Shown in pieces: positions 51,280 to 64,000 of a stretch of 64,000 nt of DNA. The DNA is from Sitta carolinensis (Eukaryota > Chordata > Aves > Passeriformes > Sittidae). The notes under the pieces were generated by a model. It had not been told where the DNA came from. It saw nothing but the letters and a program-made list of their open reading frames with translations, and did not search any database. The DNA lies in contig CM063294.1 in assembly GCA_032173965.1 (NCBI GenBank), positions 6,928,452-6,992,451 of the forward strand, given 5' to 3'. Numbering within the stretch: position 1 is the first letter of the stretch; every line of letters begins with the position of its first letter. Made by a program: the position numbers and the translations under genes.

Positions 51280-51655
51280 GTTGTGCCATGTGGCAGGTGC
51301 TGTTGGCTGCCCTCCCAGATGGGCCATTGCCAGTGGGGAAGCCAGGATCAGCCCCTGCTCATCCTCCTGCCTTGGACCTTGCTGCTGACCAAGGGACCCT
51401 CCCAGAGTGGCTGCTGGCCACGGGCTGGGGGCTCAGCCCTGTGTCCCTGGGGCCACCAGGGCTGCAGCCCCACAGAGGGGAGGCAGGCAGAGAAATGGGA
51501 TGGAACTGCACGCAGAAACACGCAAATCAGCGTTTCAGCACTCCATCAGCACTGCTCGGGTTGGCTTGGGGTTCTGGAATGAGTCAGGGACTTGTGCAGC
51601 AGCGCTGGTGGCTGAGAAAGCAGCGCTCCCCTGTCACAGGGAGCTAGGGAGCTAA
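51280..51655. other. GC-rich patch without recognised content
   Basis: A block of about 370 bases is much richer in G+C than its flanks but, unlike the 43690-44045 island, has few CpG. Overlapping + strand frames of 82-132 residues are open because stops are rare. None has a recognisable domain, signal peptide or family motif. I do not recognise a repeat family here either. Confidence 0.5.
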
Positions 51656-54600
51656 AGGAGGAACTGTCTAGCAAATGCAACATCAATTGTGACCCAAATG
51701 TTTGTTACTACATATTCCTTGTCACTTTACACTTCAGAACAGGTGTTAGCCACAGTCTTCTGGCAAAATTTTATCTTTGCTAATTAAATTCTGCCCTGCT
51801 AAATTCCCCCTGTAGTTTTAATTGGATTTTGTGTTCTTCAGTGTATGCCATAAATTGTTGTGTGAGGCTACTTTGTGCTATAAAATGGCTGCACTTAATT
51901 GGTAGCTGGCATATTCCTTAACCCCTAATACATATAATGATAATTTGGGAAGTGATTTAAAATTTATTTGTTTTAGTAGCTAAAATCCATGAAATCATCA
52001 GACAAAATTCATTCTTGGTTTCACTTGGTTTTCTCAAGTGACTTTATTTGGCTGAAAACTGTGTTAGAGAATTGTCTCTAGGGAATGTACAGGTAGAATT
52101 ATAAGGTGTTTCTTATTTTAAAAAAAAAGCTCAACTTTGTCCATGCTGGAAACTAATTTAAAAAGAAAGTACTGCGGTACAAAGACTGGTGAAGAAACTA
52201 AGCTGAAAGATTGTTCTCATGAGACAGAAGTCTGCTACAAAAAACTGGTTTTCTCTGTGCTGTAGACAAGTTAGGTCTTCATAAGACTATGGATTAATTT
52301 GCACATCCCATAAATATATAGTTTAAGTTAATTTAGGTAAAAATAGAGCCATAAACACTTCTGGTCTACCAATATTGAAGTAAAGGCAGACAGGCTGAAT
52401 GCAAAATCGCTTCCCTTGGATTTTGCTAATGTGTTTCTAATTAATTTTCCTTTTTAGGAAGGGCCTTTCTTTATTGCAATAGCTTTTCGTCTGTTCTGCC
52501 AAATTTTGATTTTTGCATTCCTATAATTTCAGTTCTGAAACACATCTAACCTCAAACTAGAATAATTTTTCCTGCGATCACAGCTTTTCATATGAATGAG
52601 TTTCTAACGCAGCCTAGTGCTGTATAGATGGTGAAAAGAGCTGAAAATAAGCACCCAGAATTAGCCCAACATTTTTTTCTGATCACTTTTCTGTGTGAAA
52701 AACATTTACTGCTAGATCCTCCACAGGTGTAAACCCTAAGGAATCTATTGATAATCAACCCCATGTGAGCAACTGTCCTGTATGGTTTCCTTTGGTCAGA
52801 CCAAAACTCTCGCTGAGTTACAACTCATTCTGAAATATTGACATGCAGCAGCTCTGCAGAGCACAGCTGATGAAAGTGCAGCTTCTGGTATTTCTGCTTA
52901 CTTAAAAGGTTATTCTCAACAAAGTGAGAGAAAATTCTTTTTCAGTTCATTGCTGGACGTGTAGCTCTTGTGTAAATCCATGGGAATGTTGCCATTATCA
53001 TGTACATCAATTATACATTTGATAATGACTTCCTATTTTTCTTTTTTTCTAATAGTCATTTTTATATGGAATCTTTCTGGATATATTTGATATTAAAGTT
53101 ATGTAGCGAATGACTGTAGCTAGTTTTTTGTTTATATTCATAGCTTTATGTATTAGGCTGTGTAATTATGCTACTTAGAATGGTTACATGTTATATTAAT
53201 CTGGATATTCAGAAGGAAATAGGGCATATTTTTAAATATGTTTTCAGAAAAATCTTTTTTTAATGTATTCTGCTGTTTTAAATTGATTTCTTGCTAGTTT
53301 GCCAGTAGTCTCTTTAACTCTTGGTATTGTATTAGTTCCATATCTTCAGCTACCAACTTTCTTCCAAGTGCAGTGACCCTACAGAAAATGTTAACAATAT
53401 AGAGCTATTTTCTATATTCAGTAGTGCATCAAATAGCTGTAATGGAGAGGTCATGAATTCATTTGGGTTAGGGAAGAGGACAAAACTTCACCTCAGATTT
53501 TTTTTTTTTTTAATTGTAGTTAAGCTGGCAGGCTGCTTTCTATGTGTTCAGTTTCATCCAAAATCAAAACAAATAAGCAAACCTTGGAAGTAAACTTATA
53601 ATTTAATATTATTGGGTCCTTTAAGTGTTCTATAGGTATTGGTGTATTTTGAAATCTGATATTGGAAGGCTTTTTGTTGGTGATCTCAGCCATGTGTGCA
53701 GTAAACTGTAGAGGGGGTAGGGATTTTTTAAACCACCACCACTGAATGTGGTGCATCCTCTCAAAGGGCTGCTCCTCTCTCTCTGTTGCTGGGTTTCTGG
53801 TATTCACCCTGATGACCACAGGGACACGGGCCCTTTGCTGGGATCACCCATTCTTTATGTTCACATGCGTTTATGGTACTCATTAGCATTTACCACTGCT
53901 AATGGCCAGGCAATTCCATGCAAACAGAGTGTAATGGGCCTCTGGGGAGAGCTGCTCCAGTTCATCCCTTTCAGGTTTGTCCTTGGCATGTATCTGTGCT
54001 GACAGTTTTTAAACAGCACAGCATTATTATGATGTTTGGTTTCCTTGAAGAGAAAGTGTCCTATGTTTTCCCCGTTGACTTGGCAACACTTTTGTGTTTC
54101 AATAGCTCTTGATCTTTAAAAAGCAAGAATCAGACTCTGTCTGTCTTTCTGTATCTGTGCTTGCTACAGGGAAGGCAATGAAAGTATTTCTTAGCTTCAC
54201 CACTCTACACACAAATTGGATGTTATTAGAGATCTTGTGTCCAGGAAAACCTAGTGTTTGAATTCCTCCCCTTTGTCTAACAGCTCCGTGAGATGTTCCA
54301 AGTCAGAGTGGCAGTTCAGACACTTGGGACAGGTCAGTTTTTCAGTGTTCCACCTTCTAACTTGTGACACAGTGACAGGATAAAGCTCATATGAGAGAGA
54401 TCACCATCTTCAACTCAGTGCCTTCCAAAAATGTTTTGGGTTGCATTTCTTCTTTGCCACACAAGAATCCTTTTGTTTTAAGCTTTTCACAAATACTTGC
54501 TTTATACAATAATAGTAATAAATTATTTCCTTATAAATACTACAGCAATAACCACAATTACAAGGTGGCTGTTAAACACCTGCCTCATGGGCATGTTCCT

Positions 54601-57600
54601 GAGCAGTGCCAGCTTCCTGGACACCGAGGATGCTGCAGAGCAGAGGAGGAATCCAATTTTCGTATTTATGGTAGCAGAGCTCACTGTACTGTCGGTTTCT
54701 TGCTTCTGCACTGAAGCAGTGTGTTCCCTACAAGTAGCAACTTTTCTGATTCATAAAGCCCACAGACACATACAGGATAACACTTCCAAAGGAAAGACAA
54801 AGTTGGAAAACAGGAGATGAATGTAGACAATGGCATGTGTGATGCACATAAGGCTTGTGTTGTAAGGATAAGCTAGGAATGACTGTCACTGTGTAAGGGA
54901 AAAGGCAGTTTCAATAAGGAACATACAGACACAGGTATGGAATACTGTAGGTTAGTCTGAAAATAGTTACATTCGTGTTTTGGTGGGGTTTGGGTGTTTT
55001 TTGTAGCTTGGAGGTGAATTTGACTCATAACTTCTTCAAAAATGATTCTGTGCAGTTGTGTCCGGAAAGAATAGTGATTGTGAAGTACTAATTATAACAT
55101 ATTCTGTTGCTGCATGGTTTATTATACATTATTGTATTATTCATGTGTTTTTCTCTTCATTTTTTCTGAAGAAGGGTATTTATTTCAAAGGCATGAGAGA
55201 GGTGCAGTCCACATGGGGCTCTCAGCAAAAAGTTGTAGGTTCTTTAACTTTTGTATTTGAGACTGATTTCCCTTTATGTATGTTAAAATATTGTACTGGA
55301 TTCTTCTTAATGAACATTTATATGCAGATATCCTGCTTTTCCAGCCCAAGAGGCAACCTTATGTAATACATATTTGCATATTGACATAGTTACAATACTA
55401 GAGCTAGAGGAAAACAGAATAAAAGTCAACAGTGTGTTAAAATCTGCTTGCAGGGAAAAGTCAGGTTGACATTATCTTGTATCAGTCACATCTAATTCAT
55501 GAAATAAGCATAGCCTCGAGCAGTGCCTGGAGTTGCAGCTCAGAAGAAAAGTGAATGTTAGAAAAGTTATAGACAATTTTGTGAACTTAGGAACTTCTGA
55601 AATGTGGTAATGAAACCTAGTATGGTGCCTCAGTGCAGATCAGAGAATACCAGATACTGAGTAAAACAGTGTATTGCCTATAGAGCAGGATTTAACATAG
55701 CTTTGTGGTACATGAAAGCCAAAATTTTAAACTGGACCAGGGCTAGTGAACTTTTCTAGTGAAAAAAATGTGGGATGAGGTTGCATCTGCCATGGATTTT
55801 CAGAAGTAGCTGCTTAGTGGTGTTTTTAAGGCTCTCAGGATTAGTCTTCTGTGCCAGATAAATGCAGAGAGCTGAAGTAGCTTTCATTCTCTTCTGGCCT
55901 TGTCCCCATCTCCTGTTAAAACACTTCCAATTCCTGCTACCTTGTGCATACCCATCCACAACCATTAGCATCTTGTTACCCACCAAGTGACTCTTCTCTC
56001 TATACCATTTCTAAAAGCTGGAGGGATGGGTGTCAGAAGAATTTATTCTGACCTCTTTCAGCATCCTAGGAAAGCAGCTGGGTTACTGCCAACAAACCTG
56101 TGCTGTCTTTTCTGATAGAGGTGCCACAGCAGAGATTCCTGCAGGAAAGTCCTCTGAGCCTTGAGGCACACAGCTCCACTAAAATATTTCGAGGAGGCAG
56201 CGATGTGGTTTCTGATACCAACCAAGCTGTGTGAAGGGCATCTAGAAATGTTACAGGACTATTGCAATTTTTAGAAAATAATGATGTAGTTCTAACAATA
56301 TCATGATCTATAATTAAAGTTCCTATAAACTTCATTCACATGGTACTCTATAAATAGCTCTCCACATCAAAGGTACATGTAATTATCCTTGAAAAACTTG
56401 TAGATGACAGAAGACTTATGCAGATAGGAAAGAAAAAGTTCCCAAATCTATACCTGTGGATGACTTTAGAAGGAGCATTATTTATCACCTGCTCATTACT
56501 AAAAGAAAATTAATCTCTGCAGGTTCAGTTAAGTGTCCAAAGCCAACCATCATTCTGCATGTGTAAAAACCTGTGGGGTTTTGCACTCTAGTGAATTTTC
56601 ACTCTTGGCAATAACAAGTTTTAGCATGCTCCTGTTGAGCAGTCTGAGTCCGATGTTCCTAAACTTTCATAACCATGTGTTTACCTAAAAGTAGAAGTGT
56701 TTTAGGTACTGTGATGTCCTTCAGGCAGAGGTGGAATAATATTTCAGAATATTACCTCAAACTGCATTGCAAGCCAGCATATCATAATGACTAAATACTT
56801 TTCTGCATTGAAAAAATGACAGCCACAAACAGAAGGGCTTTCTTCTACAAATTGCATTTTTCTACTTGTGGCCTTGTATTTTTAATACAGCTATGGAATA
56901 ATTAAGCAGAGTGGAGTATTAATGCAATTTTATAAATAAGGTTAAGGTTGCCAGATGTTCATTTTTCCTCTTTTTTTAATGTACATCAGCATTCACAACG
57001 TAGGCTGGTAGTGGGTTGCAGGAAACTTCGAACATTTGGTCTTACATATCTAAGGTATTAAAAATTGAGCTTGTGGAGATGATGCTTTGCTGATTCATTT
57101 GTTTGGATATACCCCTCAGTTCTATTTCCAGTTTCAGAAAGATCAATTCTTAAATCAGACAAAAGAGCAAACAGCATACACAGTCTTTTCATGAAGTCTT
57201 CTCTGAAAGAAGTAAATTGTGACATTTATTTGTCTAATAGAGAAAAATATTCCATGACCTACGTAATTTCCAGATCACATAATTGTTTTGGACAGCAGTT
57301 TTCCTATGAATAAATTAGTTAATGTAGTCAAATGAGATAAAAGTATAGGAATCCGCTCAAATCATGAAGAGGAAGTACAAGCTGCAGTGATGAAATTCAT
57401 GGTAGGGTGCAAATATAAGTGTTTGGTTTCTCTATGTGAGCCTTGTCCTTACTGAAAGGAGAGAGGAGAAAATAATTTGTCATTTACACCCACTCAGTTT
57501 GGATGTACATTTTACTATAAAATTCTGTTCCTGAAATATGGCCTTTCAAAAGTAGAAGGCAGTTGCTAATAATGATTTTCGAAGAGCAGAAACAGTGTTT

Positions 57601-57686
57601 AGTTTTACACAAAGAGTTGAGGGTTAAGAAATTTCCATCCATCTTCAAAAATATCTTTTCAGAATACAGTTGAAAATTCAGTCTCT

Positions 57687-57706
57687 GTATATAATATATA
57701 TATATG
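57687..57706. repeat. Short TA microsatellite
   Basis: Interrupted TA run, tatataatatatatatatg. Confidence 0.75.
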
Positions 57707-59399
57707 CATCAAAGTACAAAAAATTGTTCCCTCTGCACCCAAGTTGGCTATTTGATGTCATGCCAAAAGAACACAGTATCTCCTATTTGAGTCATTACTT
57801 GTACATGTCCCTCATTTAAAAACACAGAATTTTCATATTTGATTGTGGGGTTGATGAGATTACCTGTGCAAATTTATGGACTTGATAAAATGATCCAGTT
57901 AATATATGAGAGGCATCATCCATTTACTGAATTGTTCAGTTGAACATTTTTAGCCCTGTTTGTTGACGTGCACTTCACTGTCGTGCCCTTGAGACGGGAG
58001 GGTCTGGGTATGGCTGAAGGGGCAAGCAGACCTGGAGAAGTCTCTTGGCATTCCAAGTTCTCCTTTCCACGTAGATCTCCCAGCTCAGCTTCCTGGGGCA
58101 TGTGCTTTTCTCTGATTGAGATTAAATCTCATGAACTGGGGTAACCAACATTTGTTTTCCTGTAAGCAATTTTTGTTGCCAGTGTGATATTGAAGGTATT
58201 ATTTTTAATTTTTTATTTTACTTTGGCTTGTTTTCATTGATTAAATGTGGAAGAAAATAGCTATGAATTATGCAGTAGAATCTTAAGTCTTGAAACATAG
58301 GAAATAATTTGTATTTTCACTTTGTTGATTGTTCTGGGGAAAAAAAAAAAAACTACATTGCCTGCTTATACCTGATTGTACTTGTCTTTTCTCAGTGGTT
58401 GTTTTCACTTGAGTTCTGTTCATTTTGTGATTTAATGGCATTGAATTAGATCACTTAAGTATTCATATATTAGTTTTTATCCTATTTACATCAGTTCACC
58501 TTTAAATAGAATTTTTTTTCTGCCTAAACGTTGCTTTCCTCAGCAAAGATTGGTACCAGCTTCATGATTGCATGTTGCAATTTCCTATTGCATCTTTGAA
58601 GGTCTGCCATTATGAGAAGTGAAAGTAAATTTCTTGGTTCTTCTGTGTTGCTGATTATAAAACTGAAATTTAAGAAAATATTTCATTATATTGGGTTTCT
58701 TAATATTGAGTTTCCCAGTTTTCTACCAGAGTCTACTTTTAATTGCAAATCCAACTAAGCTTCCCACGATCTTTTATGTCTAGGACAGACTTGTCACGTC
58801 TCACCTAGTTACCTGTGTGTTCCAGAACTCCTTTTTTTCTGTGTTATCTGTAATAGGGAAATAATAAACTTTACTGCAGAAGTCTAATATATACTAATCT
58901 TTTTTAAGATTTTCAAGATTAAGGGCTTTTTTTCTCATAATTTTAGTAGTAGTGAAAGTGAGAAATATGTTTAGCTCTAACTTTATTGACAACTGTTGCC
59001 AACCAGGTTTTCCTCACATATTTGTTTAATGTCACCCATGCTACACTGAAATAGCCTTCAAGATGATCCAGACTTAATCAATGTGCTGACATCATGCTGT
59101 CAACCTTATCCTCAGAAAATGTCATCTGCTGAATGAAGTGAGTGGGTTAGGGAGTACGAACAGTGGCAGAAATAGGGGACAGGATGTTTCTGTGTACTGT
59201 GCAAAAATGATCTAATGCTATTTGTTTGCCTACAGAAATCACATACGTAATTTCCACAGTGATGGAAATCCCTGGACTTTAGCCATTTAAATAAATAAAA
59301 CTGAGCCAGATGTGTTGTGCCTTATTGTGTTCTGGGATATATTTAATGCATAGACATAGCCCTGGGTCTGCATGACAAAAGGATGATGGAAATCAGAAG

Positions 59400-59640
59400 G
59401 AAAAAGGTGCAGAGTGTTCTTGTGTGCAGGTTGGGGCAGGATCTGTGTTCCAGCCTGCCCGGGGAGTGCCCAGGTGACCCTGGAGCCCAGGAGGAATCTG
59501 GTTCTGGAGCTGGGGCACCTCTCTGTGCCAGCCACCACAACCTGCCTTTCAGCAGGCACCTCCTGCTCCACCTGCTTTGTCTCTGCTGGCTGAGGAGCTC
59601 CTGGGCTTGCAGCATTTCCACCGTGCTGAATCCAACAACT
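59400..59640. other. GC-rich patch without recognised content
   Basis: About 240 bases of GC-rich sequence in an AT-rich setting. Frames of 92-122 residues are open on both strands, which indicates composition rather than coding. No repeat family recognised. Confidence 0.45.
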
Positions 59641-62600
59641 TTTTACGTCATTCATACTGGTGGGAGTAACTGACCTTATGGAAGCAGAAGGATCACAAGA
59701 AACTGCTGTGTTCCAGGAGATAAGAGGTTTTTGAATGTTATTGCGTGGATACAGTTCTCCCTATCTGTTTCTGATCTCTCTTCTCCTAGACATGTTGCAG
59801 CAGTGAAAATATATTTATGAAAGCATTTTGCAGGAGGTGCTCTGAAGTATGAATGATTTTCAGTGAAATCATTAAGGAAAAACAATTATAAATAATAAGT
59901 TCTACCAGGATCCCTACTCTGTAAGTTACCAGGCTTCCTGTAAGCAAGAATCAGCCTGAAGTCCCTACATGAAAATTAAACTTGACTCTGCTAACATCAT
60001 GAAACCCCTGCTCTAAGGCCTGGAATCAATTTTGTCATTTCACTTGTTCATTGAAAGACATTTTATTTTTTTAAATAGCTGGTGTATAGTAATTACAATA
60101 TCACATTTCCGTCTCTTTCTTTGGCCCACCCTGCTCTCCCCAGTAAGGAGTCATTTGTACAACTTGAAGATGATTGTTTTTTGAGAATGTTGTCAATGTA
60201 ATCTAAAAATCAATTGAATTTCACTGCAGTCAGAAAATTGTGCATCCTCTTTGTATCCAAATCCTCAGAACCGTGGGGGAAAAAGCCTTTGAGGTGAAAT
60301 GTAAGAAGAATTTTAATGTTTTATGCAGAAAGACAGAATTTAGAGGGGATGAGAAAGAAACAAGTATGGTGTGCTTTTTTCCAATTGCTCTGGCACACGA
60401 TTTTTTCCAGTTGCTGGGTTTTTCCTGCTCACCCTTGTATCACCCCACTGGTTTCAGGACCTCACGTCTTGCGTTCTCCTCAGCTTTAAACATCTCTGCA
60501 TATTCCAAGAAACACTTCTAATTTGCTCTTTCTGGCTACGTTTTGAATGAGTAATTGAAGGCTGAAGTGATACAGTGAAACAAGTTTGAGAGATGTGAAA
60601 GGCTTCAGGATTTTCAAAATATCCTTTTATTTTACTTACGATTTTATAAGTAATTTTTCTGTTTAAAAATAAATGCATAGATGTTGCTACTAAATGTCTT
60701 CTGCAGTCTGTTATACAAACAGGATTAATAACTTAATTTTTCTTTATAGCATACATCTCATTTTACAGGGCCTGTAGATGTCAAGTTCTTCAATTACTCT
60801 GAAAGAGTCAGGAATGTGGAACACTTGAATTCCTTCATGGTGCACACTGTAGACGTGTAGATGTAAAATATCTCCTGGCTGTCATGTATAAACTGCAGCA
60901 TTATGAGGCAGTGAATCCTGATAAATCCTGAGGTTTTTTTGAAAAATCTGCTGCTTTTCTTCCATTGTATGGTGTTTCTGATAATTGTCTTGAGTATAAA
61001 TATTTTTGTTTTCAGACAGTAGTGCTTCAGCTTTTGTTTCAGATTGTTTGTATTAGAAGAATATTTTTAACTTGTCTTGAGTAGGCTGGGAAAAGAAATC
61101 GGTGCTTTTATAGTTTCTATGTGAAGGGGTTTTTATTTTATGTTCTACTAGTTGTTTGTTTTTCCTCTACAGTGCTTCATCATGTGTCATTGCTCAATGT
61201 ATACACGATGATAAACTCCCTGTCCCTGTTAATGGGAGTCAAGAACGCTTTGCTTCTCTCAGGATTGGTGCCATATTACCAGGACAATGTATTGATTTGG
61301 TTGACTGCCAGTGTGTGGTGCATGACAGAAATGAGGAATTGAACTTTCTGAACGTGAAGTAAATCGTGCTGCTGATGATATATAAATGACTGAGGGAAAA
61401 GCAATCAATCAGATGCTCTCTGCTGGCAGAGCTACATACAATTTAATATATAGCAAACCAACAGTTGTTTTACAGTCTAAATCAAATAGTGTTCTGTGCT
61501 AAACTCATATTCTTGCAAAGATTACTTGGAGCATTTTTGGATTTAGTATGCTGCCTTTCTACTTTACCAACACGCAGTCTGATGATTTAGAAATATTTAA
61601 CTGACTTTATTAATTCTTGTTTTTTCTTGTCAACGGCTACAGGTTGTTTTTTCTAGACTGCTTATTGCTGCTTGGAATTGGTTGATCTTTAAATAATTTT
61701 AACTTGTAAGTAGAGTTGTTTTGAGTCCCAGATACCTGCAGAAGGAGTTTATTATAGCCACAGTTAATTGGACTTTACTGTAAAACATCCACTAGAGACA
61801 TGAATGGGCCCATTCTCTCTTTTGGCAGATGTTTTGCAGATATTAGACTTTTATCAGATTATCTTTGGGTACTTTAGTAGTACACAAGAGCATTCATGTG
61901 CAGATGACTGTAATATTCTTTCCTCTCCTTCTCCACCCTCTGAAATGAATGGGATAATTATCCTTTTTGGAAAGAGAGAGAAGTATTTTAATGAATGCTT
62001 AAAGAGACTTCCTGGTATTCTCCTTATCGATACCTACTAACAAGTCTTGCCATTCTGGGTCTGCCTCAGCTCATCATTTGTCCACTGTAAGTCCTTAGGC
62101 AGCAGGGAATTCTGCCCAGTTCTCCCAAAGCCACCCAGAGCTGCGGGGTTTGGAATCTTTGGTTTGACCTTTTGGCTGAGATTCCTCTCTCCTAAGAATA
62201 GCTGTCAGTGTTTGCTGAGTGTTCAGGCTGTGAGAATCCAGGGAGAAGCTGAACCAGGTCTCCCTGGTAGAGGGTAATGCTGAAGCATTTGGCAGTCAGC
62301 TGGAATGGAAATCCTGGAGTTCTCTGTGTGAACCCTGGTATGATTGGACACTTCAAGGCTAAACTCTTCATAGGCAGTTCAGCAAAAAACTTCTCCTAAC
62401 AGATATTCTAAAAATAGAAGCAAATCAAAAGCCATTTGGGCTTTTTATAAACTTTTTCTCTTACGTAGAAAAGTGGGGTTTTTCCCTGCTGAAGCTTATT
62501 TTAGCATTTGTTTTTTTCAGATATAAGCAAAATAAAAATAAATGATTGATTTATTAGCTGTGAAATTTAACAGTTTAGTTACCTCAGAATTAAATAAATT

Positions 62601-62834
62601 ACATTGATTAATCCCAAGAAATTCAGTAAATGGTATTAGAATCTGGAACTTGCCTTTGGAGGGCAGGATAGATGTCAGAGTATCGGCACAACTTGACAAT
62701 ATCCCAAAGATACTCCAAAAAAATAATATCAGCCTTCCTGAACTCTCTGAGGATGTTCTTTTATTTTTTTTTTATACTGTGAATTGTAGTAAATTGCTTT
62801 TACATCTCAAGATCAGCTAATCATCATCAGATGA

Positions 62835-62905
62835 ATTATTCATCTTTATTTTATTTTTGACTTTTATTTTATCTTTTATTTGTTTTAGATTTTATTTCTT
62901 TCTCT
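62835..62905. repeat. TTTAT-type simple repeat
   Basis: Degenerate units of ttttatt/tttatttt recur over about 70 bases. Confidence 0.65.
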
Positions 62906-64000
62906 GAAAGCCTAGAGAAGGACTTGCTCAAGTGTTGCTAGGCAGGGAAACATAAGTAAGCTCTCTGCCTCTTTGCTGAAGACAGACTTGTGACCAGGAA
63001 AGCTGAAGAGTCACTTACACAAGACTGGAATTGCTATCAACATACTATAGGAATGTATCTACCAAAATACTTTGAAAAATTGTGTGTTATTAGATAGATT
63101 TTTATAGTTTCAGTGCTTTAACAGATTATTTGGTTTATGTTTTCAAACTTGCTTGCCTTCCACTAATGATGTACAGCTGGGTTCTACTAGGATTATCAAA
63201 AAATTGATGATGCACAGGAACAGTTTTATAGATTCTATGCATTATTTCTTGAAATTCAATGGTATTTAGCATTCCAAAATGGTGTTTAGTGTACAATTCT
63301 GTTCCTTGTCTGTGGATGAGGACTTAAAATCAAGGTGTTTGATATATTTATCTCAATCTGCAAAAAAGTCATCGTCATTATTTTGTGTTTTAGTTGATTT
63401 ATTTACTACTTTCAATGACAAAAATCTTTAGATTAATGCATAATGAAACATTAATGAGCATTGCATTTCCTGGTTTTGCAATCGATTTGTTTCTGCTGTC
63501 TCATGATCAGTTCTGTACACCAACTCCAGAGCACGCAACCTGGCTCAGCTGCCATTTGGAACCAGATTTCTTTTTCATGGACATGTTTTATGACTTTGTG
63601 AACATGTGCTGTGTTCTGGGGTATTTTTATGGGTGGTGGGATTTTTTCCTTTGCTTGATTTCTTGTGGGTGATTTTTTTTTTCTACTGATGGGTGTTGCA
63701 TCTGTATAGTTGCTTCCCACAAGGCCTCTTACAAACCTCACTGACTGTGGCTGTCTTGTACTGCATTCAAGTCATTTAAGAAAAAGAATTATGCTGTTTT
63801 CTACAAGTAAATGTAAAGATTGCCAGTGCTGATGCTTCAGCAAACTCATGCCATTTTGTCCAGCCTTGGGATCAGAAGTTACCTTAAGCCAATATACAGT
63901 TGCTATCTAGGGATGGGATGTGTGTAGTCTTAATTTGGTTTTCAAGGTCTGTTTTGCTAATACATTTATCTAATGTATCTTTAATAAAAATAAAACCCAA

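Larger units (their letters stand above)
25700..64000 (+). other. Intron 3' of the GABRB Cys-loop exon (partial, right end outside window)
   Basis: At least 38.3 kb of intron lies downstream. The next beta-subunit exon should open with codons for Gly-Tyr-Thr-Thr-Asp-Asp after the split Tyr codon; it is not visible. Contents are listed separately: CR1 and MIR relics, a palindromic element, polypyrimidine and T tracts, TA repeats, a CpG-rich minisatellite island, and GC-rich patches at 51280-51650 and 59400-59640. I see nothing distinctive in roughly 27420-28790, 28830-33360, 33620-35550, 36400-40590, 41560-43140, 47210-50200, 52000-57680 and 57710-59390. Confidence 0.83.

Noticed and set aside
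51249..51655. Overlapping + strand frames of 82-132 residues
   Set aside because: These are explained by a GC-rich patch. Low complexity, no recognisable family, no splice or promoter context.
55040..55056. aatgattctgtgc, resembling a CR1 tail
   Set aside because: No CR1 body precedes it; the upstream sequence is G/T-rich and unrelated.
61121..61342. 73-residue hydrophobic frame
   Set aside because: It overlaps the possible cryptic exon in a different frame. No family is recognised and hydrophobicity follows from T-rich sequence.
1..64000. tRNA, rRNA, CRISPR array, bacterial operon, intact retrovirus or LTR pair
   Set aside because: I looked on both strands and saw no cloverleaf boxes, regularly spaced repeats, matched long terminal repeats or contiguous coding regions.

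Overview
This window reads as vertebrate nuclear DNA, most likely from a bird. It is AT-rich and almost free of coding sequence. It carries four degraded CR1-type LINE fragments, including one typical 3' tail ending in a run like ATTTTGTGATTCTGTG, plus MIR-like SINE relics. It also has G/T-rich simple repeats of the GGTTT kind that I associate with avian introns. I see no bacterial-type operon, CRISPR array, tRNA, rRNA or intact mobile element.

Only one coding feature is convincing: an 83-base internal exon at 25617-25699 on the + strand. It encodes the Cys-loop signature of a GABA-A receptor beta subunit. Both splice sites are canonical and a plausible branch point lies upstream. Everything else reads as two very large introns of the same gene, at least 25.6 kb on the 5' side and at least 38.3 kb on the 3' side. 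The beta paralogs are essentially identical over this exon, so the paralog is not resolved. Long introns on both sides and the AT-rich setting lean towards GABRB1, with GABRB2 next.

The 5' intron (1-25616) holds a CR1 tail (about 2098), a MIR relic (about 3535), a longer antisense CR1 fragment (about 6160), microsatellites, and a 97-base imperfect hairpin at 13380-13476. The 3' intron (25700-64000) holds an antisense CR1 (about 33370), a 105-base palindromic element at 36283-36387, and an old + strand CR1/L3-like relic (about 40600). It also holds a small CpG-rich island with a GC-rich minisatellite (43690-44045), a MIR relic (about 44676), several long T tracts and TA repeats, and stretches whose texture suggests conserved non-coding elements.

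The open reading frames of 60-146 residues scattered through the window show no recognisable domain and lie in introns, repeats or GC-rich patches, so they are not annotated as genes. The observations most worth a second look are the two long hairpin or palindrome structures, the intronic CpG-rich minisatellite island, and a possible cryptic 186-base exon near 61173.
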